A DNA stretch of 64,000 nt from Ixodes scapularis. Lineage: Eukaryota > Arthropoda > Arachnida > Ixodida > Ixodidae. The stretch covers positions 83,982,243 through 84,046,242 of the forward strand of contig NW_024609835.1 in NCBI RefSeq assembly GCF_016920785.2, written 5' to 3'. The notes under the pieces are model-generated. The model worked only from the letters and a program-made list of their open reading frames with translations, had not been told where the DNA came from and ran no database searches. Positions 22,737 to 33,765 of this stretch are shown piece after piece. The position numbers were made by a program, and so were the translations under genes. Numbering within the stretch: the stretch's first letter is position 1; each line of letters opens with the position of its first letter.

Positions 22737-23510
22737 ACCGCGGTGGGGGAAACACATTTAGGTGGTGACTCTGGCCGCTCTTCCCGCGGGGAGCGAGCGA
22801 CCAGATCTCGTTCACAGCTAGCCTCGAACCAGGAGTAGTTAGTTCCGCGCCACCGCGGAGGGCGCTCAGGTATGAGTGGTATGAGGTCCCTCCTCGGCGG
22901 CTACGGTGTCGGTGGCGTGGCGTGCTCGCCTTTTTCGAGGTGTGGTGGTGTGGTGGTGGTGCGCGGCCAGTGGCTAGCTTTGTGTTTCGCTTTTGTGCTG
23001 TGTTAATCACAGGTGCCACCATCGTGCACGAAGGTCAGCCGTAACCCCGAACTAGAAAAAGAAGAAGGAAGAAGGCACAGATTTACGGACTCAGGCGAAT
23101 TGGTGGCGGTGTAATGGCGGTGAGGTAGAACAAGAAGTGGTGAGCGTAGGGAGGCGGGTCCCCTGTTGGGAGAAACAACCGGAGCGGTCGGTTTGGGAGG
23201 AATCCCATACTTGGGCGCCATCTATCAACGTGCTAATGAAGCGCGCTCGGTGCGTCGAACATAATGTGGCCACCACGTCGGGCAGAAAGTCATAACCTAA
23301 ATGTGTTTCTTCCGCCGTGGGTACAACAAGAAGTGGTAAGGGAGGGAATGCGGGACTGCCGCTGGGCGAAACAACCAGAGCGGTCGGTTTGGGAGAGGCC
23401 CGATACTTGGGCGCCATCTATCCCCGTGCAAGTGAAGCGCTCGGTGCGCCGAACATAATGTGGTCGCCGCGTCGGACAAAGAGTGATCACTTAAAGATAT
23501 TTTTTTTTCA
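22737..23510. mobile_element. TIR and tandem-repeat insertion in the integrase C-terminus
   Basis: ACCGCGGTGGGGGAAACACA at 22737 is inverted at 23294-23322 (ACCTAAATGTGTTTC...GTGGGT), defining a TIR unit of about 586 bp. A unit of about 195 bp ending at this TIR (starting GTAGAACAAGAAGTGG at 23125) is tandemly repeated once (from 23320), extending the insertion to about 23,510. Gypsy pol is visible on both sides (PMDPVVP before, DPTNCAHRLKDIM after). Confidence 0.7.
23125..23510 (+). repeat. Tandem duplication, unit about 195 bp
   Basis: Both units contain GTA(G/C)AACAAGAAGTGGT, GAGCGGTCGGTTTGGGAG, ATACTTGGGCGCCATCTATC and GAACATAATGTGG in the same order, at about 80 percent identity. The distal end of the second unit is more eroded. 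Confidence 0.85.
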
Positions 23511-23700
23511 TCGTGCTCTGGACCCAACAAACTGTGCTCATCGGCTCAAAGACATCATGTCGAAACTGTGACCAACATCCCCACGACGTCAATCGCCACG
23601 GCCAGTTTTTAATCGTAAGGATCTTACCAAGACAAGCCACGTTTTCGTAAGAAACGATACTGTTCGCCGGAGTCTTTAACCGCTTTATCATTAACCGTAC
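23511..23700 (+). pseudogene. pol: Ty3/gypsy pol C-terminal remnant
   Basis: LDPTNCAHRLKDIMSKL, stop, then KTSHVFVRNDTVRRSL: the SHVF.R.D.VR..L signature precedes the GPY/F-like end of these integrases. The rest up to the polypurine tract is stop-rich. Confidence 0.7.
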
Positions 23701-23897
23701 TTAATCACGAAGAAGAAGACTCTGAAATATTTCAAAGTGTTGATAAGCGGCGAGCAACAAATGATACTATAGATTGACAGACTCAAGCCTGCCCACATGA
23801 ACTCTATACAAATGTCCACGATTGCTATGACTCACTTTCACAGCAACTCTCCACGACGCAAGTTCCATTTATTTCTTCCACAAACGTTTTACCGACT

Positions 23898-23907
23898 GGA
23901 GGGGGAG
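23898..23907 (+). other. Polypurine tract
   Basis: GGAGGGGGAG lies immediately before the TGTGGAGG start of the 3' LTR, the expected plus-strand primer position. Confidence 0.7.
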
Positions 23908-23974
23908 TAGTGTGGAGGTCAAATATTGCCACACGCGTCGCTGAGCGGGCAAACAATAATTATTAAAAAAATAA

Positions 23975-24213
23975 CGTACTTGGCCGAATGGTTAAGGGGT
24001 ATTCACACGAAGGAGAAATTTCGGGGATTTCTCCACGGCACGCGCATCCCGCGACGAAAACGTCAGGCTTTGCGATGTGCAAAAGCCTCGCGTTTTTGTC
24101 TCGTGATGCGCGCGTGCCGGGGAGAAATAGCCGAGATTTCTCCCTCGTGTGAATACCCCTTTACCGTGCTTGGCTGTCGCGCGGCGGATCTGGGTTCGAT
24201 TCCAGGAAGCGGA
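23975..24213 (+). repeat. tRNA-like segment (A and B boxes) split by a MITE
   Basis: Before the MITE, TTGGCCGAATGGTTA resembles a class II tRNA A box (TGGCCGAGTGGTTA). After it, GGGTTCGATTCC is a canonical B box. Removing the MITE leaves the boxes about 45 bp apart, suitable for a tRNA or tRNA-derived SINE. No good anticodon stem is visible, so it is a tRNA relic or SINE fragment, not a working tRNA. Confidence 0.5.
23995..24160. mobile_element. PIF/Harbinger-like MITE, 166 bp
   Basis: TIRs are AGGGGTATTCACACGA...; the right end is the exact inverse, TCGTGTGAATACCCCT. TTA flanks both sides (23992-23994 and 24161-24163), the 3 bp TWA duplication expected of PIF/Harbinger. The arms continue into further complementary sequence (GGAGAAAT.../...ATTTCTCC). 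Confidence 0.85.
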
Positions 24214-24662
24214 ATGCTCTTTTGTTTACTCTTTCTACTTGGCGTTCCCGCAAATTCAAGAGCTTTCTCGACTGATCGAGTTACGAATTTTCTACGCGCC
24301 GAACGTTCTAGGCCGAATGTTCCAGAAACCCACGTACGCTGCTACAAAATCTGCTCCGCGTGGCAAGCCGTTGTCAGTTTCGCCTACTGTTTCGGCGACA
24401 TCGACGCCTGCGACACTAACCTTCTCCTCTTTTGTTTTGGGCACAAGCTCGCCCCATTAAACGTTCAGTTCCTTCAGTTATTCGCCGCCTCATCATTTGT
24501 CATTCGTGGCAATATAAGCCACGGCAGCGGAGGAAGAAGAAAACGCCAAGGGGCTCGAGCACTTCTGTTCAGATGATCAGCAGGGCAGCCATGCCATACT
24601 TCGGCAGTCCATAGAACCAATGTGTAAATAATGTAAATAAATAGTTAATATAAAATGCAACG

Positions 24663-25530
24663 GAAAACTTGGAACTAAGTACTCAGGAGATGTATTGGGG
24701 GTTCATCCTACGCCTATTCTCTATTTCACATTATGATGTACCGCAGGACGAGCGCGAGCTCCGTGCTTTAGGGAGCATCTCGGCGGCAAAAGCTCTTGTG
24801 CATTAAGGGCAGCTGCCAACGCTATGAGCTCGAGCTTCTAGCCTTCGCTGCGGTACAACATAAGGTGAAACGGAGTATAGTAGGACATTTTTTTCAACTA
24901 TCATCCCTGTTAAAGTGTTCATTAGCAGCATTCTACTATGTTGACCTTAGCAAACTATTTGTTTTAATGACATTTCCTTACAACGTACTGAAAATATCAG
25001 ATAAGGTACAAACCCGTCAATTGAAGTCTGACGTCTGTCTTCCGTATAATTTGTAAAATAAAATTAAGCGGCGCAAAAAAAAAAATTGACCTCCAGTAAA
25101 CTTGGCTCAAGTAAATCGCCAGGCACCACTTGACATATTTGTGTAAACATATTTTATTTGTTTGAATAGATACGCTTTCAACTTTCAGCGGCATCGAAAG
25201 TAAATCCGGCATCGAAAACGCTTCACTCGAGCGACTGCCATGCAGACGGCTTCGTTTTGGCGTCACATAATGCGTGCAGGAGCCAACCCTGTGTGTCTAA
25301 TTAAAAATAATTGGATTGGGTATCTTAAAAAGATAAAATGACTGCAGCCATGAGACTGAGCACAATGTAGATTTTATTTATTTCATAAATAAACATATCG
25401 AGTGAATGTTCATACCGCGAAATTGATTGCCCCATATAATCAAAAACAACTGTTTCGGATATTTTACGAGGGCAGGGCACGATGCTTTCAGTAAACATAC
25501 GTTATGACTACTTGCGTTGTTGCCTTAAGA
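24663..25530. other. AT-rich DNA, nothing recognised
   Basis: No open frame above 90 codons and no motif. Forms the spacer between the gypsy element and the first LINE. Confidence 0.5.
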
Positions 25531-25540
25531 CATTGCATCT

Positions 25541-26370
25541 TATAGACCAATAGCTTTATCAAGTTGCATTGGTAAGCTAATGAAGAATTTGGTAAATTAT
25601 CGCTTTGAATGGTACCTAGAAAATACCGACCAGTCTCCGGACGTAATGTCTGGATTTCGACGCGGACGAAGTTCTTTGGACAACTCCATAGACCTACTCA
25701 CCTTCGTAGAACAGAACAAGAAGCAACGACGAATAACTACAGCCGCCTTCCTTGATGTCATGGGTGCATACGACAACGTGACCCATGAGGCCGTTCTAAA
25801 TGCGGTAGAGGAACATGGGATTGGTAGCCGCATGTTCTCCTGGTTAGAAAGCTGCCCCACAGGAAGATCTAAATATATGTCAACGTATGACGGAAATACA
25901 AGTTCTCACATCCTCACAAAAGGCGCACCTATTAAGCCCAATTTTGTTTAATATGGGTTGATAAATCTAATCCACGAATTAGCAACCACGGTACATGCAT
26001 CTATTTATGCTGATGACATCTGTATCTGGGCGACCGGTGTCACACGTCCTCAGATACGGGCGAAACTCCAAAGCGCTCTGAAAATTACCCATAAATATCT
26101 AATCGAACGTGGGCTTCAAATATCAACTTCCAAATCAGCTGCGATTACATTTTCTCGCAAGTTAATGAACCGATACCCTATTACTATCTGTGGAGAAAAA
26201 ATTCCTTACGTCCGGAAGCATATGTTTCTAGGAATAACTTTGGATCGAGGCCTAACATGGACGCCTCATATATCCAGACTGAAAATGAAGCTGGCATCCG
26301 TAGTGCATTTCATGCGTTTCATCAGTGCATGGGGCGCACCTGTTGGTTGCCTATAGCGACTGTTCGAAAC
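25541..26370 (+). pseudogene. LINE copy 1 reverse transcriptase
   Basis: Motifs in order: YRPIALSSCIGKL, SGFRRGRSSLDN, ITTAAFLDVMGAYDNVTHEA (motif A), then a damaged motif B, then HASIYADDICIWA (motif C; YADD at 26006-26017) and KHMFLGITLDRGLTWTPHI. In motif B the expected PQGGVLSP is shortened to P-LSP. This removes about 10 bases and shifts the frame until a compensating single-base loss nearby. The frame then holds to about 26356. Confidence 0.88.
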
Positions 26371-26699
26371 CTTCTTCCTCGGACTTCTGAGGTAAACCTT
26401 ACCGGTTATCAACAACACATGCGTTACCAATATACGAGCCCTCCAACGCATCCAGGCGCAAGCTCTACGAACCTGTTTAGGGCTACACCGCTCTGCTTCT
26501 ACTCCCCGGGAAGATTGCGAAGGCTCGCAGGTTCCCAATTGAAGCATACGTAATACAAGAGACACTGCGGTTGCACTTGAGACACTTAGCAACGTTACCT
26601 ACAAACAGACCAAAGTCCAGCTTCTCCACTACGATAAGAAAGCACAACACTAACCTAAAAACATTTGTTCAACCATTTATTAAGAGCATACCGTTATAG

Positions 26700-27665
26700 C
26701 CATTCTTGACTCCAGAAGTAGTGCCGTACATCAAAGGCATTCATCAAAATTCATCAACTCCACTGCCTGTAGTGAAACAACTGGCATTAGGGGTCATAAA
26801 TGAAACATACGGCTCGACGACACATGTTTACACCGACGGGTCCTCTTCTGAGGAACAAGCTGGTGCTGGGATTGTAATACCGCCCACAGTCATTCATCCA
26901 GTTTCGAAATAGGACGCAAGACCACATCAACGGCATCTGAGTTAGCGGCCATACGAGAAGCAGTAAGGTACTATGTCAAACACCCCAGCACTGGACCATC
27001 TTCAGTGACTCAAGATCAGCGCTTCAAATAACACATTCTTCTATGAAGAATAATCCGTACGACTTTCTGGCATACCAAATCTTCTGCACCTGCCACCGGG
27101 CACTCCAGCAAGGTCATCACGCAACTCTTCAGTGGATACCAGGTCATTGTGGTGTCACCGGCAATGAGATAGCAGATAGTGCTGCAAAATTAACCAGTAA
27201 CGGCAATAAAATTAGCATACTCTACTCCAGGTGTGACACGAAAACTCTGGTTCAAGACGTGGCAAAAGGAATTTCACAGAACTACTGGATGAATCCACAT
27301 TACCACATCTTAGGCTACACTCCCTTAATCCTCAACTTGCATTCCGCGTTCCATCTGGACTTTCAAGACAGCTAGAGGCGGTCCTGCACCGACTACGGCT
27401 TGGTGTGGCATATACACCGCAGTTCCTTTGTCGGATTCAAAGGAGAGATTCCGCGAACTGTGCGAGCTGCGAAGTTAAAGGGACAATTTAACATATCCTG
27501 TATGAATACGATAAATTCAACGAGGATCGACAAGTGCTGCAACAAACATTAATGGTGTTGGACTCGCGGGCTTTCTGCTCATCAAAAGTGCTCGGTGCCT
27601 GGAAGACAACTAACCATTTCATGAAGGCCACGAAAGCCTTGGTAGTGTTCCTCACAAACACGGAA
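26700..27665 (+). pseudogene. LINE copy 1 RNase H and C-terminal Cys/His region
   Basis: HVYTDGSSSEEQAGAGIVIP (first Asp region), TASELAAIREAVRYYV, FSDSRSALQ, then LQWIPGHCGVTGNEIADSAA cover the four RNase H catalytic positions. A frameshift follows near 27370. The shifted frame reads RLRLGVAYTPQFLCRI and CASCEVKGTI, stop, HILYEYDKF (normally C..C....H....C; the last Cys is Tyr here). The stop at 27680 ends ORF2. Confidence 0.85.
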
Positions 27666-27969
27666 TTATCAGACACTTTGTAGGGTGCTTAAAAGTGCCT
27701 GTGAGATCTTGAACATTTGTACCATTGCTCACCCTCTATAACAACTTCACCTCATCTTTCTTCCTCATCGTCACACCTTTTCTCTCTTCCTCTTTTCCCC
27801 AGTACAGAGTAGCCAACCAGAATCTACGTTCAGGTTAACCTCTCCGTCCTTTCTTTATAAACCCTTTTCTCTCTCTAAATTCGTGACCATAAATATACCT
27901 GGCGCTTCGTATTGCGCCTCTAACACTTAGCCACTATCGCGTAAGTAAATTTCCGCTGTCATAAATAAT

Positions 27970-28608
27970 GAGCCTCTCAACTCTCGTCTGTCTTAGAGAC
28001 ATCTTCATACTCAATGTGCACCAGTGCTAATGCTGAGTCTTTTCCTCAAACGCATCCGGTAACCCCGCAGGGGGCACCTGTGAAAGCAGGTGTTTGGAGA
28101 GTGGCGTCTCCACGGACCCCGAGCCATGCGGGTTCGCCCGCCCACGTCTGGCTGTGCGTGGCTTTCCCGTGTCCGGTGAAAAGGGCATCCTGGTGGTTGA
28201 GCCGAGCCCGGGGTAGGTTTGGACCCTTCGGGGCCCCCCGGGTGAGGCAATACACCACTTCGGCCCCCGCTTCTCTTAGACGGGAGTCCTGGTAAGGCCC
28301 GACCAGGATGATTCAGTCTAGTCGCCTTTTCTTCTACTATCCCCTCCGATCTTTCGCTTTTACCCTTCCTGTTTCTTTCACTTCCTTCTCATTTCTTTTG
28401 CCCCCTTTTCACCCCTCTTTGGCGGCAATAGTTGACCTTGGGTGGCAATAGACCTCTGTCTTGACCCACACTTGGGTATAGTTTCCTGGCAGCATTGTAA
28501 GCGTAACGTCTCCAGCCAAGCCCTTCTTGTTATGGTGGGTTACCTAACCCCTTGTTGGGCTCGGTGGTGGGCGGTGCACTGCGGATTCTGAAGACTCTCT
28601 GCCCTCCT
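27970..28608 (+). other. LINE copy 2 5' UTR / internal promoter region
   Basis: GC-rich and free of a credible ORF, with words such as GTAACCCCGCAGGGGGCACC and GGACCCTTCGGGGCCCCCCGG that can fold into stems. LINEs of this type carry internal promoters here; no specific promoter element is identified. Confidence 0.5.
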
Positions 28609-29989
28609 ATGGCGCCCCTCTCTTCCAAACCCCGTTTGGGACAAGCCGTTAAAAGGCGCTGTCCTGAACACAAGACTATTGAAAAAGAACCTGAGGTAGA
28701 AAACTTCACGAAGTTTTTCGTTGTTCATTCCCTCGATGAACAGAAACCCATGTCAAAGCTATCGCCATTTGTTGTAGCCAAAGTACTTAAACACCTTGTA
28801 GGGTTTTCCTACAAGGCTAAAAAAACTCCACTCAGGAGACCTCCTAGTTGAGATAAATAACAAAAAGCAAAGTGAAGCGCTGCTCAAGCTGAACACCGTA
28901 CTTAATGTGAAAGTGTCGGTGAGCCCTCACCGCACACTGAACACCATCGGTGGAGCCCTCTCTGAGGACGACTTCCTTCACACTAGTGAGGAAGAACTCC
29001 TCGAGGGACTCCAAGGTGCCGGCGTCGTTGCCGTAAAACGGATTATGTTCAGAAAAGATGGAGAAGAAATCCCTTCAAAACATTTCATCCTCACGTTTAA
29101 AGGCATACACTATCAGAAACAATCAAGGCTGGATACCTCAACTGCCACATTCGCCCTTATGTCCCCAACTCCCCGCGGTGCTTCCGTTGCCAGCGTTTTG
29201 GTCACGGAGCACGCAGCTGTCGAGGGAAAGAGACATGTGCAAAGTGTGGCAGTCAAGATCACGTCTCTGACATTTGTGAGAATGTTGCCCACTGCACTGA
29301 TTGCAATGGACCACACCCTACTTATTATCGCGGCTGTCCCATCTGGAAGCAAGAAAAAGAAATCATTGCTATCAAATTCAAAGAAAACATCAGTTATATT
29401 GAAGCTAAGAAACGGTATTCCCTTATGTTGAAGGGATCCTACGCCGACGTGGCGCGCAGGGGTCTTGCGCCACGTTCGGAATCTAGGGCTACCCAGGTCT
29501 CACCTGAGGCTCTGGAGGCAGCCCTCAGGGCCCCACTTTCCCAGCTAGGGCAGCAGTGCCCCCCTCCTCCTGGAGGGAGGGCACAAGCTGCTTCGCTGGT
29601 TCCAGACAGGCCGGCAACTGCCGTACCTGTCCGCACATCGCGATCCTCTTCCGGGGAGAAGAGGCGAAACTCCCGCCCGACCTCCTCAGAGAGGACCTCC
29701 TCTTTGAAAGAGCGGCACAACCCTCGTGCCGCTCCCCCAGTACCCAAGGGGCCGGCCCAGTACCCAAGGGCCTCCGCTGCCTCTTCGGCTGGTCGTGGCC
29801 GAGGCATGCCAACCCATGCAACGAACCAGCCAAAAACCTTTAGGTAAAGGCTCGCCTCCAGAGATGGAGGCGATGGATGATACCTCTGAGTCACCCATTC
29901 TTGCATCCGACCAGGATGACATGGAGTGGCAGACTCCAAAGTCCAAAGGGAAAAAGCCAGTGGTCCTTTCCAAACAACCATTAATTTAA
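28609..29989 (+). pseudogene. LINE copy 2 ORF1 (CCHC nucleic-acid-binding protein)
   Basis: Starts MAPLSSKPRLGQAVKRR. A single extra A in an A7 run near 28,826 shifts the frame, which resumes as SGDLLVEINNKKQSEALLKL. A second shift near 29,120 leads to AGYLNCHIRPYVPNSPRCF. Three zinc knuckle-like motifs follow: CFRCQRFGHGARSC, CAKCGSQDHVSDIC and CTDCNGPHPTYYRGCP. The tail is Pro/Ser/Arg-rich. The likely true end is at 29989 in a further shifted frame (MEWQTPKSKGKKPV). It would bind element RNA in the RNP. Confidence 0.85.
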
Positions 29990-30063
29990 TACTCTGAATT
30001 TTTTCATTGCCTCTCTCATTTTAATTTTACATTTCACCTTTTTAGATAAGTGAAGAATTTGCA

Positions 30064-33000
30064 TTTTATGCAGTGAAACGGTCGTGGTCTTTTATCTAAT
30101 ATTGATGACGTTAATTATTTTATGGATGATCTTCGGCCTATTGCCCTTGCATTACAAAAAAACTCATCTTCAAGCTCATCGTACACAGATTTTAAGGCGT
30201 CATTAAGTTTTTCGTAAAGATCGTTTTAACTCCACTTCTGGGGGCGTGTCTGTGATTGTGCAGAGTGGGGTTGCCTGCTCCGAGGTCCCACTGTGTTCCC
30301 CACTGGAAGCCGTAGCGGTGCGTGTTCTTCTAAACCGTCTTATAACAGTTGTTTCCATATATTTGCCTCCAAATGTTCTTCTGCATCTCCATGACCTACA
30401 GGGACTTGTGGGACAACTCCCTCAACCCTTTTTAATTTTAGGTGATATTAATACCCATCATCCCATGTGGGGCAGTGCTCGTCTCGACTCTCGAGGCAGA
30501 GTAATTGAACGGTTTTTACTATCATCTCAATTATGTCTTTTTATTAGTAGAGAGCCTACATTTTTTAGTTCGGCTCACAACTCATTTACATCTATTGATT
30601 TATCTATTGCATCACCTTCATTACTGTCTTGTTTTTTTTGGCAGGTTCTTAATAACCCTTTTGGGAGTGACCACTTTCCTATTGTTTTAGAGAGCGACAT
30701 TTTTTTTTCCCACCCTTTTAAAACGAATGGCTCGGTGGAAGTTGGACAAGGCAGATTGGTCTCTTTTTAAGTTAAACTCCACGTTGGATACATCCCTGTT
30801 TTCCTCCATGACCGCGGATGAGGCCACATTGTATGTGACAGAGCACATAATAAACGCCGCTCAGCAGTCGATTCCCCAAACTACCGGTACTCTGCCACGC
30901 AAGTGCAAACCTTGGTGGAATAAGGAGTGTTCCATTACGCGCACGGAGCAAAATAAGGCACGGGGCAAGTTCAGGCGGTATGCCACCTCCAGAAACCTGG
31001 TAGAGTTTAAAAAACGAAAAGCCAAAGCCCGGTGGACCCGTAAGCGATCGAAACGGAAAACCTGGATGAAATATGTGTCATCTCTGAGCAGCTTTGTAAC
31101 TGCTAAGGAGGTCTGGGATAGATTCAAGAAAATCAAAGGGGTCTATAGGGGTTTTACGATCCCCATTTTCAACCCTCTATCTGCATCACTGAAAGATACG
31201 GCTAACGTCCTTGGGGAGTACTTTTATTCTGTGTCCAGCTCTTCTAGTTATTCTGATTCCTTCAAGTTGTTTAAACGACGTGCAGAGCAACATAATATAG
31301 TCACAACAGGATCAAATGACGTATCTTATAATCAGCCTTTCACACAGTATGCGCTAGAGAGTGCCCTACATATTAAAAATAGATCTCTGCTCCTGGACCC
31401 GATGGAATTCATTACGAAATGCTGCGTAATTCTCTCTACAGAGTCTCTTGAATCCCTTCTTAATTTCTTTAATTCCTTGTGGGAAAGGGCTTGTTTTCCA
31501 GCAGCTTGGAAACAGGCACACATTATCCCTCTCCTGAAGCCAGGTAAGGATTCATCTCTGCCCTCTAGTTATCGTCCGATCGCTTTAACCAGCTGTCTAG
31601 GGTGGTTAAAGCGATCGGCTGATAAACAGGTGGCTGGTGTACGTTCTAAGAAAGGAAAGCATTTTGGATAGCAGTCAGTGCGGTTTCCGCAGAGCACGAT
31701 TGACCTTGGATCATTTGGTGCGCTTAGAAACGGTCATACGTGAAGCATTCGTGAATAGGCAGAACTGTGTGTCAGTCTTTTTTGATAAAAAAAAAAAAAA
31801 ACCTACGATACGGCATGGAGATATGGCATCCTCCAAGACCTTTATGGCTATGGAATCCGCGGTCGTATGCTGCAGTTCATAAAAGATTTCTTAACAAGGA
31901 GGACGTTTCAGGTTCGACTTGGGACCGTATTGTCGGATCCGTTCGTTCAGGAAAACGGCGTTCCCCAGGGAGGTATTTTGAGTGTTACACTTTTTGTAAT
32001 CAAAATTAATTCTCTTGCCCAGGATTTGCCGCCGTTCATTGCATACTCGCTTTATGTAGACGATATCTAGATATCAGCATCGTCGTGCAATCTTTCGAGC
32101 TGTGAGCGCCAGCTACAGCTTGCCATAAATAAGCTTGCCAAGTGGGCAGATGAAAATGGTTTTAAGTTTTCTCCCGAGAAAGCGTCTGCGACCCATTTTC
32201 ACTACGCCGTGGTCTGTCACTAGAACCATCCCTGAAACTGCAAAGAACCTTCATCCCTGTCAGAAAAGAGCACAAGTTCTTAGGTGTCACCTTTGACAAA
32301 AAGCTCAAGTTTATTTCTCACCTAAAGTCACTCAAAGAAAAATGTCTGATAACCGCAAATATTCTAAAAGTCCTAGCCCATGAAAACTAGGGATCTGACA
32401 GAAAATGCCTTTTACGTCTTTACAACGCTCTTGTTTGATCCCGGCTCGACTATGGGGCTCCAGTTTTTAGTTCTGCACGACCGTCTGCGCTCAGGATCTT
32501 CGATCCAGTCCATCACCGTGGTCTGCGACTCGCAACAGGTGCTTTTCGAACGTCCCGGTCCTCAGCCTGTATACTGAATCAAATGAGATGTCACTCGAGA
32601 AAAGACGCCAACATCTAAGCTTAACATATTACTACAAGATACTTGCGAACCGTAATCATCCAACCTACCACTCCCTCCAAAATTTTAACGCCTCGTTGAG
32701 AATAAGCCAAGCATTCTAAGACCCTTGAGTTTCTGAGTACAGCAATTTTGTTCTTCACTTGATCTTTGTTTGGACGAAGTTAACCTTATGCAAAATGTAG
32801 ACTGTGTTGCCCTCTGGGACATAGTGCCATTTGCTTGTGACTGGGCTCTCACAAGGTTTAATAAGCATACTGTCTCTGCCCTTATCATCCAACAGGAATT
32901 TTATGAGCTTGAGAAGAAGTATGAAGGTTACACACATTTTTACGCTGATGGTGCAAAGTCGTCGTTATTTGTTGGCAGTGCCGTTCATTCTGATTGTTTT

Positions 33001-33765
33001 ATAAGAGTGAAACGTCTAAAAACTTTCTCCAGCATTTTTACAGCTGAACTTTATGTAATAGCTATGGCCATAGATTATATTCTACGGGCTAAAATTAAGC
33101 AGGCTGTCCTATTTGTAGACTCTCAGAGTGCTGTTATCGAAATATGCTCTTTGAGAGTTACTAAAAATATGCTGGTGCAGCAACTACGAAAAAAGCTTAA
33201 TAAAGCTGTACATGGAGGCCTAAACATAAAATTTTGTTGGGTGCCCAGTCAGATGGGAATAAAAGGTAACGAAGAAGCAGACAAACTCGCTACATCATCA
33301 GGTAATCTTCCCCTGTCTCACGCCTGGTTGCCACACCAATACATTAAACCTCTAATAAAATCATCCCTTGTTAGTTTATGGCAGTCTGAAGGGAACATGG
33401 AGTGCAACAATAAACTTCATAGTACAAAGCCGGTTCTTGGGCTCTTTGAGAGCTCCTCTCACTGCAACCGATTCCATGAAGTATTGTTTTGTCGTCTTCG
33501 AATCGGTCATTCTTATATGTCGCACAAATATCTTCTTAGTGGGGAGGACCCACCGGTGTGTGAACATTGTGGGGATACACTTACCATCATGCATATCTTG
33601 TGGCTCTGTCCAGCTTTGGACAATGAGCGTCGTACTCACTTTCCTGAATTGTTTCATTTCCAAATCCCATTCCATCCTGCTCTTTTACTGGGAGAATATC
33701 CCCTCATTCCGTTTGACCGTGTGTTGACTTTTATTACTAACGGAGGTTTTATTAATCAGATCTAG
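30064..33765 (+). pseudogene. LINE copy 2 ORF2 (endonuclease, RT, RNase H)
   Basis: Endonuclease: the expected QWN reads Q, stop, N at the start; then RGLLSNIDDV, LILGDINTHHPMWGS and FGSDHFPIV. After a frameshift near 30,725: WWNKECSITR, APGPDGIHYEML and SSYRPIALTSCLG. A short palindrome interrupts the start of RT, and LVYVLRKESILDSSQCGFRR continues. Motif A is disrupted by an A-run (31,786-31,800). Then GVPQGGILSVTLF and YVDD (32053-32064) followed by a stop. The last 331 codons (32770-33765) are intact: ADGAKSSLFVGSAV, FTAELYVIAMAI, VDSQSAVIE and GIKGNEEADKLA (RNase H), then CEHCGDTLTIMHILWLCP. Confidence 0.88.
31576..31618. repeat. Perfect 16 bp palindromic duplication inside LINE copy 2 RT
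   Basis: CCGATCGCTTTAACCA (31576-31591) is repeated as its exact reverse complement at 31603-31618 across an 11 nt loop. The second arm replaces the expected residues after SCLG (normally a KLLERL-like stretch). It therefore looks like a templated mutation or local inversion rather than element sequence. Confidence 0.85.

Larger units (their letters stand above)
15328..24662 (+). mobile_element. Ty3/gypsy LTR retrotransposon, degraded and interrupted by five insertions
   Basis: The order on the plus strand is 5' LTR remnant, gag, protease, reverse transcriptase, RNase H, integrase, polypurine tract and 3' LTR, which is Ty3/gypsy order. The LTRs share about 150 bp (15328-15492 against 24505-24662). 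Without the inserted DNA (187, 3313, 194, about 770 and 166 bp) the element would be about 4.7 kb, near normal length. Each coding domain carries stops or frameshifts, so this is a dead copy. Confidence 0.88.
23911..24662 (+). repeat. 3' LTR of the Ty3/gypsy element, with an internal MITE
   Basis: Starts TGTGGAGGTC right after the polypurine tract. The last 160 bp match the 5' LTR remnant. A TATAAG box-like word is at about 24514. A tRNA-like segment near its beginning is split by a 166 bp MITE. The extreme 3' end seen in the 5' LTR (CACGACATGTTACA) is missing. Confidence 0.8.
25535..27900 (+). mobile_element. 5'-truncated I/Jockey-like LINE (copy 1)
   Basis: Begins within reverse transcriptase (ASYRPIALSSCIGKL) and runs through RNase H and a terminal Cys/His motif into a 3' UTR. 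The UTR contains GAGTAGCCAACCAGAATC and GGTTAACCTCTCCGTCC, wording I associate with tick LINE 3' ends. Roughly the first 60 percent of a full element is missing, as usual for LINE truncation. Confidence 0.85.

Noticed and set aside
23975..24213. Functional tRNA-Ser or tRNA-Leu gene
   Set aside because: A and B boxes are present, but no convincing anticodon or acceptor stem forms even after removing the MITE.
15328..24662. Endogenous retrovirus with envelope gene
   Set aside because: No env-like frame exists between integrase and the polypurine tract; the element is a plain Ty3/gypsy LTR retrotransposon.
29439..29981. Long minus-strand frame (180 codons)
   Set aside because: Antisense shadow of the GC-rich tail of LINE copy 2 ORF1.
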